The notes beneath the pieces are model-generated. The model did no database searches, was not told the origin of the DNA, and saw nothing but the letters and a program-made list of their open reading frames with translations. A stretch of 64,000 nucleotides of DNA. It comes from Microterricola viridarii. Its GTDB lineage: Bacteria > Actinomycetota > Actinomycetes > Actinomycetales > Microbacteriaceae. Each line of letters begins with the position of its first letter. Position 1 is the first letter of the stretch. Positions 32,519 through 41,708 of this stretch are shown one piece after another. The translations under genes and the position numbers were made by a program. The stretch is from assembly GCF_001542775.1 (NCBI RefSeq), contig NZ_CP014145.1:2852001-2916000 (forward strand), written 5' to 3'.

Positions 32519-34462
32519 TCAGGGTGTTTCAACGCCCGAAAGTGCCCAGGCGGCGAAGCCGGCACCCGCAGAAGCGAGCGTGATTTCGGTATCGGATGCC
32601 GCGAGGGCGACGCCGTGCGAACCGTCAACTTCCGCGCCAAATAAGGGCTGTGGGGCGTTCGCGTCGCGGAGTGCGCCGCCGAGTGCCGCCCGCGGGATGC
32701 GCACCGAAAACTCGCCACGCCCGGCTGCAACAAGTACAGAATTCGTCGCAGATTCGCGCACGAACACGAGCACATCGTCGCCGATGTGCAGCCAACGCAT
32801 TCCGCCGCCGTTCAGGGCAGGCTGGCTGCGGCGCAGCGCGATGAGCTCGGCGTAGAGGCGGGTGGTCTGCTGCGCGAGCGCCGCCGCATCCGTGGCCGGC
32901 TCGCCCTCCAGCAGCGCCCACGGAATCGGCGTGCGGGAGGCCTCGCCGTCTTCCCCGGTCAGGCCGAACTCGTCGCCGGCGAACACGACGGGGATGCCGG
33001 GCAGCGTCACCGAGAGCCCGAGCGCGACGGGAACGGCGCCCGGCAGCGCGCTGGTGGCGAAGCGCGGGGTGTCGTGGGTGTTCAGCGCGTTCAGCGTGCC
33101 GAGCCGCGTGCGCCAGGGGAAGCCGGAGACGAAGCGGTTGTGTGCCTCGAAGAACTGCCGTCCGGTGAAGACCGGCACCCTGTTGCCGGCGAACCCGATG
33201 CCGCCGGCCGCCTGGCTGCCCGGGTTCATCAGCCAGCTCCACAGCGGCCGGGTGAACGTCGTGTAGGTCATGGCGCCGTGCCAAGCGTCGCCCTGGAAGT
33301 CGCTGGCGGCGTCGTTGGTCGACTCCCCGAGCAGGATCGTGTCTGGGTTCACCTCGACCATTGTGCGCCGGATCGTCTGGCGCACCTCGGCGTTCAGGTC
33401 TTCGGCGCCGAGCCGGCCGGTCATGTTCGCGACGTCGATGCGCCAGCCGTCCAGGTTGAACGGCGGCTTGAGCCAGCGCGCGACGACCGAGTCCGGCCCC
33501 TCGATGAAGCGGCGGCGCAGCTCCCCGGACGCCCAGTTGAACTTGGGCAGGCTGGGCACGCCGAGCCAGGACTCGTAGCCGTCGTTGTCGGCATCCCGCC
33601 AGTAGTAGAAGTCGCTCTCGGGCGCCTCCGGGTGGTGGTGCGCGGCCAGGAACCACTCGTGCGCGTCACCCGAGTGATTGCTGGTGAGGTCGCCGATGAC
33701 GCGGATGCCGCGGGCGTGCGCCGCCTCGACGAGCCGCACCAGCGCCTCGTCGCCGCCGAGCAGCGAGTCGACGGCGTCGAAGCTGGTGGCGTCGTAGCGG
33801 TGGTTGGAGCGCCCGGCGAAGACAGGGGTCAGGTAGAGCAGCGTGATGCCGAGCGCGCCCAGGTGGTCGAGCCGCTCGGTGACGCCGTCGAGGTCTCCGC
33901 CGTAGAACTGGGTCGACCTGGCCGGTGGGGTGAGCTGGACGGGGTCGCCCCACGCTGCGGCGATCGCCCAGGACGGCAGCGGACGATCCTCAGCGGCCGC
34001 AGAACGCGCGAAGCGGTCGGGGAACACCTGGTAGAGCACGCTGGAGGCCATCCACTCCGGCGGGGCGCCGATGCCCTCCGGGCTGGCGACGAGCTTGAAA
34101 TCCTCGGAGTCGAGAGGCTCGGTGTCGTGCAGCCCCGCCGCGTTCAGCCAGCGCTGGGCCGGGTTGCCTGCGCCATCCGGTCCCGTCAGCAGGAAGCGGT
34201 AGCCGTGCACCGGATTCTCGACCTCGACCTCGGCCTGCCACCAGTCCCAGCCGCCGCGTTCCCCGAGCAGCTCGGCCGGGGCGAAGCGCGGCTCGTGGTT
34301 CGGGTTCGAGCGCACGCTGACCGCCTCGAGCGCGCTCAGCCCGAGCCCGGCCGGCCCCGTGGAGCCGGCCGGGACGCGCAGCCGCACCCGCACCCCCTCG
34401 CCGAGCGCGGGCGTCTGCGTCGAGACGTGGAGCGGGGATCCGTCGTGGTGAGGTGCGAGCAT
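32519..34462 (-). CDS. GH13 alpha-amylase family enzyme, neopullulanase/cyclomaltodextrinase-like
   Basis: The 647-residue protein has an N-terminal beta-sandwich (residues 1-125), then a GH13 barrel with SVLYQVFPDRFARS, IGDLTSNHSGD, nucleophile Asp343 in LDGWRIDVAN, acid/base Glu380 in ILLGEST and Asp464 in NTHDTPR. The N-terminal domain and the VFPDRF opening suit enzymes that hydrolyse short maltodextrins in the cytoplasm. There is no signal peptide. It follows malG in the same direction, so imported maltodextrins are its probable substrate. Confidence 0.9.
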   Translation of the reverse strand: MLAPHHDGSPLHVSTQTPALGEGVRVRLRVPAGSTGPAGLGLSALEAVSVRSNPNHEPRFAPAELLGERGGWDWWQAEVEVENPVHGYRFLLTGPDGAGNPAQRWLNAAGLHDTEPLDSEDFKLVASPEGIGAPPEWMASSVLYQVFPDRFARSAAAEDRPLPSWAIAAAWGDPVQLTPPARSTQFYGGDLDGVTERLDHLGALGITLLYLTPVFAGRSNHRYDATSFDAVDSLLGGDEALVRLVEAAHARGIRVIGDLTSNHSGDAHEWFLAAHHHPEAPESDFYYWRDADNDGYESWLGVPSLPKFNWASGELRRRFIEGPDSVVARWLKPPFNLDGWRIDVANMTGRLGAEDLNAEVRQTIRRTMVEVNPDTILLGESTNDAASDFQGDAWHGAMTYTTFTRPLWSWLMNPGSQAAGGIGFAGNRVPVFTGRQFFEAHNRFVSGFPWRTRLGTLNALNTHDTPRFATSALPGAVPVALGLSVTLPGIPVVFAGDEFGLTGEDGEASRTPIPWALLEGEPATDAAALAQQTTRLYAELIALRRSQPALNGGGMRWLHIGDDVLVFVRESATNSVLVAAGRGEFSVRIPRAALGGALRDANAPQPLFGAEVDGSHGVALAASDTEITLASAGAGFAAWALSGVETP

Positions 34463-34510
34463 GAGCCCATTCTCCGTCTCGTGCGGTGGTGAGTGGCCGA
34501 GTGGCGTGCC

Positions 34511-35458
34511 TTACTTGACCGAACCGGCGGTCAGGCCGCCGACAATGTACTTCTGCAGGAACAGGAAGACCGCCATCACGGGCAGGGCGGCCATCACGGC
34601 GCCGGCGCTGAACGCACTCCAGTCGGCGTAACGCGGGTTGGACACCAGCTTGGTGAGGCCAACGGCCAGCGTCTGCTTCTCCGGGTCGATCAAGATCACG
34701 GATGCCACCACGAACTCGTTGATTGTGGCGATGAAGCTGAGCAGCGCGACGACGGCGAGGATCGGTGCGGCCAGGCGCAGGATCATGGTGAAGAAGATGC
34801 GGGCGTGGCCGGCCCCGTCGATCTTCGCGGCCTCGTCGATAGAGGCCGGGATCGTGTTGAAGAAGCCGTACATCAGGTAGGTGTTCACGCCGAGGGCACC
34901 GCCCAGGTAGACCATGATCAGGCCGAGGTGGGTGTTCAGGCCGAGCGCCGGGAACCAGTCGCCGATGCTGGACATGAGCAGGAAGATCGCCACGACGGCG
35001 AGCAGCTGCGGGAACATCTGGATGATCACGATCGACACCAGGCCGAATCGTCGCCCGCTGAAGCGCATCCGCGAGAACGAGTAGGCGGCGAGGCCGCCGA
35101 GGAACACGGTCGCGAGGGCGGTGATGCCGGCCACGATGAGCGTGTTGACGAACCAGTCGGTGTACGGGATATCCGGGCTGTTCAGGATGCGGGCGTAGCT
35201 GTCGAGCCCGATGGCCGAGAACAGGGCGTTCGAGCCGGTCAGCGTGCCCTTCGGATTCAGCGAGGAGGAGAGCACGAACAGCAGCGGGAAGCAGGAGAAG
35301 ACGACCATGATCACGCCGACGATGTGGCGCCATCCGGTGGCCTTGAACCAGCGGCCGAAGTTGAACGGGCGCTTCTCGACGCGTCGCGCGCCGGGCGTGC
35401 TCGTGATGGCGCGGGTCGACATGTCGTCGGTGCCGGGGGTCTGGGTCAGTGCGCTCAT
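34511..35458 (-). CDS. malG: Maltodextrin ABC transporter permease, MalG type
   Basis: The 315-residue membrane protein has six helices and the inner-membrane coupling motif EAAKIDGAGHARIFFTMILRL broken after ARIFF for the EAA loop. The sequence YLMYGFFNTIPASIDEAAK and NEFVVASVILIDPEKQTLAV is characteristic of MalG. It forms the transport channel with MalF. Its ATG overlaps the malF stop by one base (TAATG). The substrate, maltose or maltodextrin, is inferred from the flanking GH13 genes. Confidence 0.92.
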   Translation of the reverse strand: MSALTQTPGTDDMSTRAITSTPGARRVEKRPFNFGRWFKATGWRHIVGVIMVVFSCFPLLFVLSSSLNPKGTLTGSNALFSAIGLDSYARILNSPDIPYTDWFVNTLIVAGITALATVFLGGLAAYSFSRMRFSGRRFGLVSIVIIQMFPQLLAVVAIFLLMSSIGDWFPALGLNTHLGLIMVYLGGALGVNTYLMYGFFNTIPASIDEAAKIDGAGHARIFFTMILRLAAPILAVVALLSFIATINEFVVASVILIDPEKQTLAVGLTKLVSNPRYADWSAFSAGAVMAALPVMAVFLFLQKYIVGGLTAGSVK

Positions 35459-37089
35459 TAGTTGAGGTCCTCCAGCGCCTTGGTCTTGCGGAAGCTGATG
35501 ATCGAGATGATGGCGACCACGATGAAGATGAGGATCGTGAACGCGCTGGCCAGGCCGTAGTCACGCGTCTGCCCGGTGAACGCCACCTTGTAGACCATCG
35601 AGATCAGGATGTCGGTGTGCCCGACCGGTATCGGAGCGCTCGAGTCGCGCGGCCCGCCATTCGTCAGCATGTAGATCAGGTTGAAGTTGTTGAAGTTGAA
35701 CGCGAACGAGGCGATCAGCAGCGGCGCCAGCGAGACCAGCAGCAGCGGCAGCTTGATCAGCCGGAACACGGCCCACGGTTTGGCCCCGTCGACGGTCGCC
35801 GCCTCCTGCAGCTCCTCCGGGATCGACTGCAGCGCCCCGGTGCAAACCAGGAACATGTAGGGGAAGCCGAGCCAGAGGTTCACGATCAGGATCGAGACCT
35901 TCGCGAGCGTCGGATCGGTGAGCCAGGGAACGGCCGCCCCGCCAAGCAGCACCTGGTTGATGAACCCGAAGCTCTCGTTCATCATGCCGGCCCAGACCAG
36001 CGCAGAGAGGAAGGACGGGAAGGCGTACGGCAGGATCATCAGCACGCGGTAGAACTTGCGGCCGCGCATGCGCATGTCGTTGAAGACGATGGCCAGGAAG
36101 AGGCCGAGGAAGAAGGTCGTCGCGACCGAGACGATCGCGAAGACGAAGGTCCAGATGGTCACGTAGACCAGCGGGCCGCGAATGCTCTCGTCGGTCAGCG
36201 CGCGGACGAAGTTGTCGGCGCCGACGACGACCTGCCAGCCGGGCAGCAGCTGCTGGCCGTCATCCGCGGTGAATGCTCCGGAGCCGTTGTCGGTGTACAC
36301 GGTGCCGGTGGCGGTGTCGGTCATGGTGCCGGCAGCCTCGTCGTACTCGAGGTTCGAGACGTAGAGGTAACCGCTGGTGCCGTCGGGCGTGCGCAGCGCG
36401 CCGTCGTTGGGGTCTTCGGATGCCGGCACGGAGAGGGCCGTGATCGCATCGCTCTGGGCCAGGATCTCCTGGAAGGTGAGCGCGGTGTAGCCGTCGAGGC
36501 CGACGGCCTTGCCGCCGTCCATCTGGGCGTTGTCGACGGGGTGCAGCGGGGTCTCGGCGTTGCCGACCATCACCTCGCCGTTCGGCTCGGTGACCAGGAG
36601 GTTGAGGGTGTCGCCCTGCTCCAGCACGGTGACCGCGTAGGTCGGCGAGTCTTCGACGCGCTCGAGCGCGGAGCTCATCAGCGCGGAGACGGCCTGCTCC
36701 TTGGTGCCGTTGTGGCCGGTGCCGTAGTTGGTGAAGCCGATGTAGGCGGTGTAGCCGAGCACGAACACCTGGAAGATCAGCAGGAAGATCACGCCGGGGG
36801 TGAGGTACTTGGCCGGCAGCTTGCGCTTGCCCAGGTAGATCCAGTTGATCAGGCCGGTCGCCACGACGACGACGCCGATCACCAGCCACTCGCGCTGGGC
36901 CAACAGGATGAAGATCGCGGTGAGCGCCAGCGCGTCCAGCACGCCGAGGGCGATGATCTTGACCAGCAGCACCTTGATGCCGACGGATGCCGCATCGGCG
37001 ATGTGGCCGGCCTGGCGTTGCCGTTTGCTGGGCTTCTCAGGGGTGGGCTCGTCGACGTCAGCGGAGACGTTGTTGGTCATGGTGCTCAT
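35458..37089 (-). CDS. malF: Maltodextrin ABC transporter permease, MalF type
   Basis: The 543-residue protein has N-terminal helices, a long extracytoplasmic P2-like loop (about residues 115-290) and then the binding-protein-dependent permease domain with the EAA loop LQEAATVDGAKPWAVFRLIK and a C-terminal NGGPRDSSAPIPVGHTDILIS motif. The large loop is diagnostic for MalF rather than generic sugar permeases. It lies between malE and malG in one operon. Confidence 0.92.
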   Translation of the reverse strand: MSTMTNNVSADVDEPTPEKPSKRQRQAGHIADAASVGIKVLLVKIIALGVLDALALTAIFILLAQREWLVIGVVVVATGLINWIYLGKRKLPAKYLTPGVIFLLIFQVFVLGYTAYIGFTNYGTGHNGTKEQAVSALMSSALERVEDSPTYAVTVLEQGDTLNLLVTEPNGEVMVGNAETPLHPVDNAQMDGGKAVGLDGYTALTFQEILAQSDAITALSVPASEDPNDGALRTPDGTSGYLYVSNLEYDEAAGTMTDTATGTVYTDNGSGAFTADDGQQLLPGWQVVVGADNFVRALTDESIRGPLVYVTIWTFVFAIVSVATTFFLGLFLAIVFNDMRMRGRKFYRVLMILPYAFPSFLSALVWAGMMNESFGFINQVLLGGAAVPWLTDPTLAKVSILIVNLWLGFPYMFLVCTGALQSIPEELQEAATVDGAKPWAVFRLIKLPLLLVSLAPLLIASFAFNFNNFNLIYMLTNGGPRDSSAPIPVGHTDILISMVYKVAFTGQTRDYGLASAFTILIFIVVAIISIISFRKTKALEDLN

Positions 37090-37182
37090 TCGTTGCCTGT
37101 TCTTCTGCTGCCTGCTGATGTGGCCCGGCCGTGAGAAAAGCCGGGGCGGATGCGTGCGGCATCCGCCCCGGCTGAGGGGGTG

Positions 37183-38427
37183 TTACTTGTTGATCGCTGC
37201 CTGCACGTCAGCAGCAAGCTTCTGCCACGTGGCGACAGGGTCTGCACCGTTGATGACGTCAGCCTCAGCGATGCCCCAGTACTGCCAGACGGCGCCCATC
37301 GCGGGGATGGCGGGCATCGGAACGGCCTGTGCACCGACGGCGGCGAAGCCGGCGATGATCGGGTCGGCGGATGCGGTCTCTGCAGCGGCCTTCAGCGCGG
37401 GGAGCACGTTGCCGGCCTTGAACAGCTCGAGCTGAACCTCTTCGGTGCCGATGTAGTTGACGAGGAAGTCGTTGGCGGCAACCTTGTTCTTCGACTCGGC
37501 GGAGAGGTAGAAGCCCTTGACGCCGGCGAACGGCGATGCGACCTCGCCGGTCGGGCTCGGCACGGTGTCGATGGCGACGTTGATGCCGCCGTCGATGGCC
37601 GCTCCGACGTTCCACGGGCCGGTCAGCCAGAAGGCGGCCTTGCCATCGAGGAAGGCCTGCTTGGCGATCTCACCGTCGATGTCGGTGTTGAAGACGCCGG
37701 TGCCGTTCTTGCCCTGGGCGCCGAGCCAGGTGGCGAACTGCTCGCCGCCCGCGCTGCCGATCTGCAGGTCGGTGGCGTCGTAGCCCTTGTCGTTGGTGCC
37801 GAAGACGGGGGCGCCGAAGCCGGTCTGGAACGGGTACAGGTGGTAGGGGTTGCCCTCTGCGCCCTGCTCGACGACGAACGGCTGCTCGAGGCCGGCTGCC
37901 TTGCCCTTGGCGATCATGTCGTCAAAGTTGGCGGCGGGCTCGGGGATCAGGTCTGCGTTGCGCAGCACGGCGATGTTCTCGACGGCGTAGGGCAGCAGGT
38001 AGACCGAGCCCTCGTAGGTGGCGGCGTCGATCGCGATCGGAAGGTAGTTCGCGGCGCTGTCACCCAGCTCGAGCGGGGCGACCACACCGTTGGTGGAGAG
38101 CTCGCCGGCCCAGTCGTGGGCGCCCATGGTGATGTCCGGGCCCTTGCCGGTCGGGACCTGCTGGATGAAGTCATCCTTGATGGTGTTGTTGTCCTTGGAG
38201 ACGAGCTTGACCTCGACGCCGGTCTTCTCCGTGTAGGAGGCTGCCGCGCCCTTCAGTGCGTCCACGCGCTCGGCGTCGACCCAGACGGTGAGCGTCCCGG
38301 CCGAGGAGGCGGATGGCTTGTCGCCGGCGGGGGCGTCACTGCCACCGCTTGCGCAGCCCGCGAGAGCCAGAGTTGCAACGACCGCGACTGCACCGGCAGC
38401 CAGCAGGCCCTTCTTTTTCACCATCAT
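37183..38427 (-). CDS. malE: Maltodextrin-binding lipoprotein, MalE type
   Basis: The 414-residue lipoprotein has a signal peptide VKKKGLLAAGAVAVVATLAL with lipobox LAGC, then a family 1 binding fold (GTLTVWVDAERVDALKGAAA, GPDITMGAHDWAGELSTNG, AFWLTGPWNVGAAIDGGINV, VNYIGTEEVQLELFKAGN). It delivers maltodextrins to MalFG. ATG codons at 38427 and 38424 are both possible, with AAAGG upstream. A LacI-type operator lies 122 bp upstream of the start. Confidence 0.92.
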   Translation of the reverse strand: MMVKKKGLLAAGAVAVVATLALAGCASGGSDAPAGDKPSASSAGTLTVWVDAERVDALKGAAASYTEKTGVEVKLVSKDNNTIKDDFIQQVPTGKGPDITMGAHDWAGELSTNGVVAPLELGDSAANYLPIAIDAATYEGSVYLLPYAVENIAVLRNADLIPEPAANFDDMIAKGKAAGLEQPFVVEQGAEGNPYHLYPFQTGFGAPVFGTNDKGYDATDLQIGSAGGEQFATWLGAQGKNGTGVFNTDIDGEIAKQAFLDGKAAFWLTGPWNVGAAIDGGINVAIDTVPSPTGEVASPFAGVKGFYLSAESKNKVAANDFLVNYIGTEEVQLELFKAGNVLPALKAAAETASADPIIAGFAAVGAQAVPMPAIPAMGAVWQYWGIAEADVINGADPVATWQKLAADVQAAINK

Positions 38428-38548
38428 TGGTGTGTGCCTTTCTTTGAGCGCTGTGAGTGGCCTCGCAATCGCTCGTCGCACTAGAAGTGCAGCTGACGCC
38501 CGAAAGGCCGTTCTCTCGATGTGCTGCCTGTCGAGGTAGAGCCAACAA

Positions 38549-38562
38549 TGCAAGCGATTACA
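38549..38562. promoter_or_regulatory. LacI-family operator TGCAAGCGATTACA
   Basis: This 14-mer fits the LacI-family consensus TGNAANCGNTTNCA at every fixed position. It lies in the divergent promoter region between malE and the alpha-glucosidase gene, on the malE side. It probably mediates maltose or glucose-dependent repression. Confidence 0.72.
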
Positions 38563-38669
38563 TGTATACCCGTTCGTGAGAGCATTCACAAACTCCCGTG
38601 ATCTGATCGTTATCCATGCTGACAGGCCCCTGAAGCTTGGCTGTGAGCCAGCCCTCGCGCGGCGTCTGA

Positions 38670-38683
38670 TGCAATCGTTTCCA
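38670..38683. promoter_or_regulatory. LacI-family operator TGCAATCGTTTCCA
   Basis: This is a second full match to TGNAANCGNTTNCA, 121 bp from the first and 31 bp upstream of the alpha-glucosidase start. It should control the plus-strand gene, and together with the first site it could permit looping over the divergent promoters. Confidence 0.72.
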
Positions 38684-38714
38684 TTTCCTCGGGAATCGGC
38701 CTAAAGTATCCGAC

Positions 38715-40412
38715 ATGACATCAGAGTGGTGGCGCACTGCCGCGATTTACCAGATCTATCCTCGTTCCTTCGCCGATGCGAACGGCGACGGCATGGGCGA
38801 CCTCGCCGGCATCAGCTCCCGGCTCCCCGCTCTGGCCGAGCTCGGCATCGATGCCATCTGGCTCTCGCCGTTCCAGACCTCGCCGCAGCGCGACGGCGGC
38901 TACGACGTGGCCGACTACTGCGACGTCGACCCGCTGTTCGGCACGCTCGCCGACTTCGACGCGATGCTGGCCGAGGCGCACAGCCGCGGCATCCGGGTCA
39001 TCATCGACCTCGTGCCCAACCACTCCTCGAGCGACCACCCCTGGTTCCAGGCCGCGTTGGCGGCCGGCGAGGGCAGCTCGGAGCGCGCCCGCTACCTGTT
39101 CCGCGACGGCACAGGCGAGAACGGCGAGCTTCCGCCGAACAACTGGGAGTCGGTGTTCGGCGGTCGCGCCTGGACCCGCGTGACCAACCCGGATGGCACC
39201 CCAGGCCAGTGGTACCTGCACCTCTTCGACAGCTCGCAGCCCGACTTCGACTGGTCGAACGACGAGGTGCGTGAGATGTTCCGCGACGTGCTGCGGTTCT
39301 GGCTTGATCGCGGCGTCGACGGATTCCGCGTCGACGTGGCGCACGGCCTCGTCAAGGCCGACGGGCTGCCCGACTACACCCCGCCAGCCGAGGGCGGCAG
39401 CATGGGCGGCGCCGCTGGCATCGAGGGGCTGAACGAGGGCGCCCTCGATGAGCTGCCGAGCGCTCCCTACTGGGCGCAGGATGGCGTGCACGAGATCTAC
39501 CGCGACTGGCGCGCACTGCTGAACGAGTACGAGGGTGACCGCATCCTGGCCGCGGAGGCCTGGGTCGACCCGCTGCCGCGCACCGCACTCTGGGTGCGCC
39601 CCGACGAGATGCACCAGGCGTTCAACTTCGCCTACCTCGAGACGCCGTGGAAGGCCGAGCCGCTGCGCCAGGTGATCGACGACTCGTTGGCGACGTTCGC
39701 CTCCGTCGGCGCACCGAGCACCTGGGTCCTCTCCAACCACGACGTCGTGCGGCACGCCTCGCGCCTCGCCTTGACGGCCGAGAACCCGCAGGGCCACGGC
39801 ATCGGCCCGAACTCGAAGGGGCTGCCCATCCCCGCGCTCGGCCTGCGCCGGGCCCGCGCGGCCACCGCGCTCATGCTCGCCCTGCCGGGCAGCGCCTACA
39901 TCTATCAGGGCGAGGAGCTCGGCCTGCCCGAGGTCATCGACCTGCCGGACGACGCCCGCCAGGACCCGACCTGGTTCCGTACAGAGGGGCAGCGTTACGG
40001 CCGCGACGGATGCCGCGTGCCGCTGCCCTGGGAGTCTGCCGCGCCGTCCTACGGCTTCGGCCCGACGGACGCCTCCTGGCTGCCGCAGCCGAGCGAGTGG
40101 GCCGAGCTGGCCCGCGACCAGCAGAGCGGCGTCGAGGGCTCGACGCTCGAGATGTACAAGCTGGCGCTCGCGCTGCGCAAGCAGCACGCGCTCGGCGCAG
40201 GTGAGCTGGAGTGGCTGGATGCCGAGGCGCTGGGCGCCGACACCGTTGCGTTCCGCAACGGGGCCGTGACCGTCATCGGCAACACCGGCTCGACGCCGGT
40301 CGAGCTGCCGGAGTCGCTCGGCGGCACGGTGCTGCTCGCCAGCGGCCCGCTCGAGGCTGCCGACGACCGCCGCCTGCTGCCCGCCGACACGACCGTCTGG
40401 CTCACCGCCTAG
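38715..40412 (+). CDS. GH13 alpha-glucosidase / oligo-1,6-glucosidase
   Basis: The 565-residue cytoplasmic enzyme has EWWRTAAIYQIYPRSFADAN, VIIDLVPNHSSSDHPWF, nucleophile Asp207 in GFRVDVAHGL, acid/base Glu281 in LAAEAWVDP, Asp343 in SNHDVVRH and the GH13 subfamily motif IYQGEELGLPEV. It releases glucose from the non-reducing end of imported maltose-type sugars. It is transcribed away from malEFG, and both share the two LacI-type operators. Confidence 0.93.
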   Translation: MTSEWWRTAAIYQIYPRSFADANGDGMGDLAGISSRLPALAELGIDAIWLSPFQTSPQRDGGYDVADYCDVDPLFGTLADFDAMLAEAHSRGIRVIIDLVPNHSSSDHPWFQAALAAGEGSSERARYLFRDGTGENGELPPNNWESVFGGRAWTRVTNPDGTPGQWYLHLFDSSQPDFDWSNDEVREMFRDVLRFWLDRGVDGFRVDVAHGLVKADGLPDYTPPAEGGSMGGAAGIEGLNEGALDELPSAPYWAQDGVHEIYRDWRALLNEYEGDRILAAEAWVDPLPRTALWVRPDEMHQAFNFAYLETPWKAEPLRQVIDDSLATFASVGAPSTWVLSNHDVVRHASRLALTAENPQGHGIGPNSKGLPIPALGLRRARAATALMLALPGSAYIYQGEELGLPEVIDLPDDARQDPTWFRTEGQRYGRDGCRVPLPWESAAPSYGFGPTDASWLPQPSEWAELARDQQSGVEGSTLEMYKLALALRKQHALGAGELEWLDAEALGADTVAFRNGAVTVIGNTGSTPVELPESLGGTVLLASGPLEAADDRRLLPADTTVWLTA

Positions 40413-40425
40413 GCACAGCCTCAGA

Positions 40426-40489
40426 AAAAGCAGGAGGACAGCCCTGCCGACCGCCCATGCGGTGTCGGCGCGGCTCTCCTCCTGCTTTT
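40426..40489. terminator. Strong bidirectional terminator, AGGAGGA family
   Basis: AAAAGCAGGAGGA (40426-40438) pairs perfectly with TCCTCCTGCTTTT (40477-40489). Inside it GCCGA/TCGGC and CCGC-CCAT-GCGG extend the structure. A-tract and T-tract allow termination from both sides, between the alpha-glucosidase gene and the convergent DUF559 gene. A closely related element occurs at 62571-62631. Confidence 0.85.
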
Positions 40490-40550
40490 GTGCACCCGCC
40501 ACGACCGGCGTGCCGCAGAAGCAACTGCTGTCGCCTGGCCCGTGTTTCGC

Positions 40551-41420
40551 TCACCACACCTGGCCGCGATGCACACCGCGGCGCACCAGGGCCAGCAGTC
40601 CGGCCTCAACGCGCTCACGCTGATGCATGACCATTGCGTAACTCACCCGCACCACCAGATAGCCACGCTGGATCAGTTCCCAATCCCGCTCCCGGTCCTC
40701 CTCGAACCGTCCCGCGTGGAAGCCGCGCCCGTCCAGCTCTACGACCAGGCGGTCCCCGATCAGCAGGTCGACGCGGCCGACTCCGGCGATCTGTACCTGA
40801 CTGCGCAGGCGCACGCCGTGCGAGCGCATCAGCAGCCGCACGATCGTCTCGAGGCCGGACTGGCTTCCGGCATCCGCCTTGTCGACGCTCGCCCGCCGCG
40901 TTGACAGAATCAGCGCCTTCAGCTCCGGCAGTTGCCAGACGCCGAGCTTGCCGCTGTTCAGCGCCGAGTCCAGAGCGACGAGGGCGGACACCTCGTCGGA
41001 GCAGTTGAACATCTCGGCGAGGGCCCGGAGCAGCGGGTCTGCCGCGATGCTCACCCGCTCGCTTCTGTAGTGCACGCAGACGCCGTGCCGTCCCGGGACC
41101 AGCCGCCCGCCGCCGCTGGGCGCCGAGAGTCGACTCGTGCTCGAGCGCACTCGCAGGTGCAGGAGCGGGTCGGCGATCGTCCAGAGGCCGTATAGCGCGG
41201 CCGCTGAGGCGCCGGTGAGCGTGCCCCCGACACGCACGGCCCGCACCAGCTCTGCCGGAGCCCCGGCGCAGGCAAACCAGCCGTTGCGCACACGAAAGAC
41301 CTCGCCACGACGCAGTGCCGCGGCGACGGCTGAACGACTGACACCGGCGCGTTCCAAGCCAGAGTAGTGGGCGACTCCTCCGAGGGAGGCAAGAACCTGA
41401 GAGACAAGGGCGATGGGCAT
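40551..41420 (-). CDS. DUF559-type endonuclease-like protein with AbiEi-like N-terminus
   Basis: The 289-residue protein has an N-terminal winged-helix-like region (LASLGGVAHYSGLERAGVSR, ALRRGEVFRVRNGWFAC) similar to AbiEi/transcriptional-regulator-like proteins. The C-terminal DUF559 domain of the PD-(D/E)XK fold contains VDLLIGDRLVVELDGRGFH and RDWELIQRGYLVVRVSY. Such proteins are common in multiple copies in Micrococcales genomes; their role is unknown. No antitoxin or restriction partner is adjacent. Confidence 0.82.
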   Translation of the reverse strand: MPIALVSQVLASLGGVAHYSGLERAGVSRSAVAAALRRGEVFRVRNGWFACAGAPAELVRAVRVGGTLTGASAAALYGLWTIADPLLHLRVRSSTSRLSAPSGGGRLVPGRHGVCVHYRSERVSIAADPLLRALAEMFNCSDEVSALVALDSALNSGKLGVWQLPELKALILSTRRASVDKADAGSQSGLETIVRLLMRSHGVRLRSQVQIAGVGRVDLLIGDRLVVELDGRGFHAGRFEEDRERDWELIQRGYLVVRVSYAMVMHQRERVEAGLLALVRRGVHRGQVW

Positions 41421-41708
41421 GCCTCATCGTCTCCACGCCGGCCGCAGTGCGACGAGCGCGTCTGCGAGCTGTGGATAGCCGCCGGGCGAACGGGCGCTGT
41501 GCACAACAGACGTCACCGCCGCGGCCAGCGGCAGCGGGACGGCCTCGGCGAAAACACAGGAGCAGACGGGATCGACTGCCGCATGGCGGTGCGGGCGGCG
41601 CGTGGTCCTGTTTTTCTGTGCCCGCGTCGGGGTCGGGTACCCCAGAGACTCGGCAGCTGGGCAGCATCCGGCAGCGGCGCCGCCAGCAAAACTCTGCGCG
41701 CGCGGAGG

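Noticed and set aside
41421..41708. Hidden gene or RNA in the 288-bp gap between the DUF559 and M23 genes
   Set aside because: No frame with a ribosome-binding site, no convincing hairpin with T-run and no repeat module was seen.
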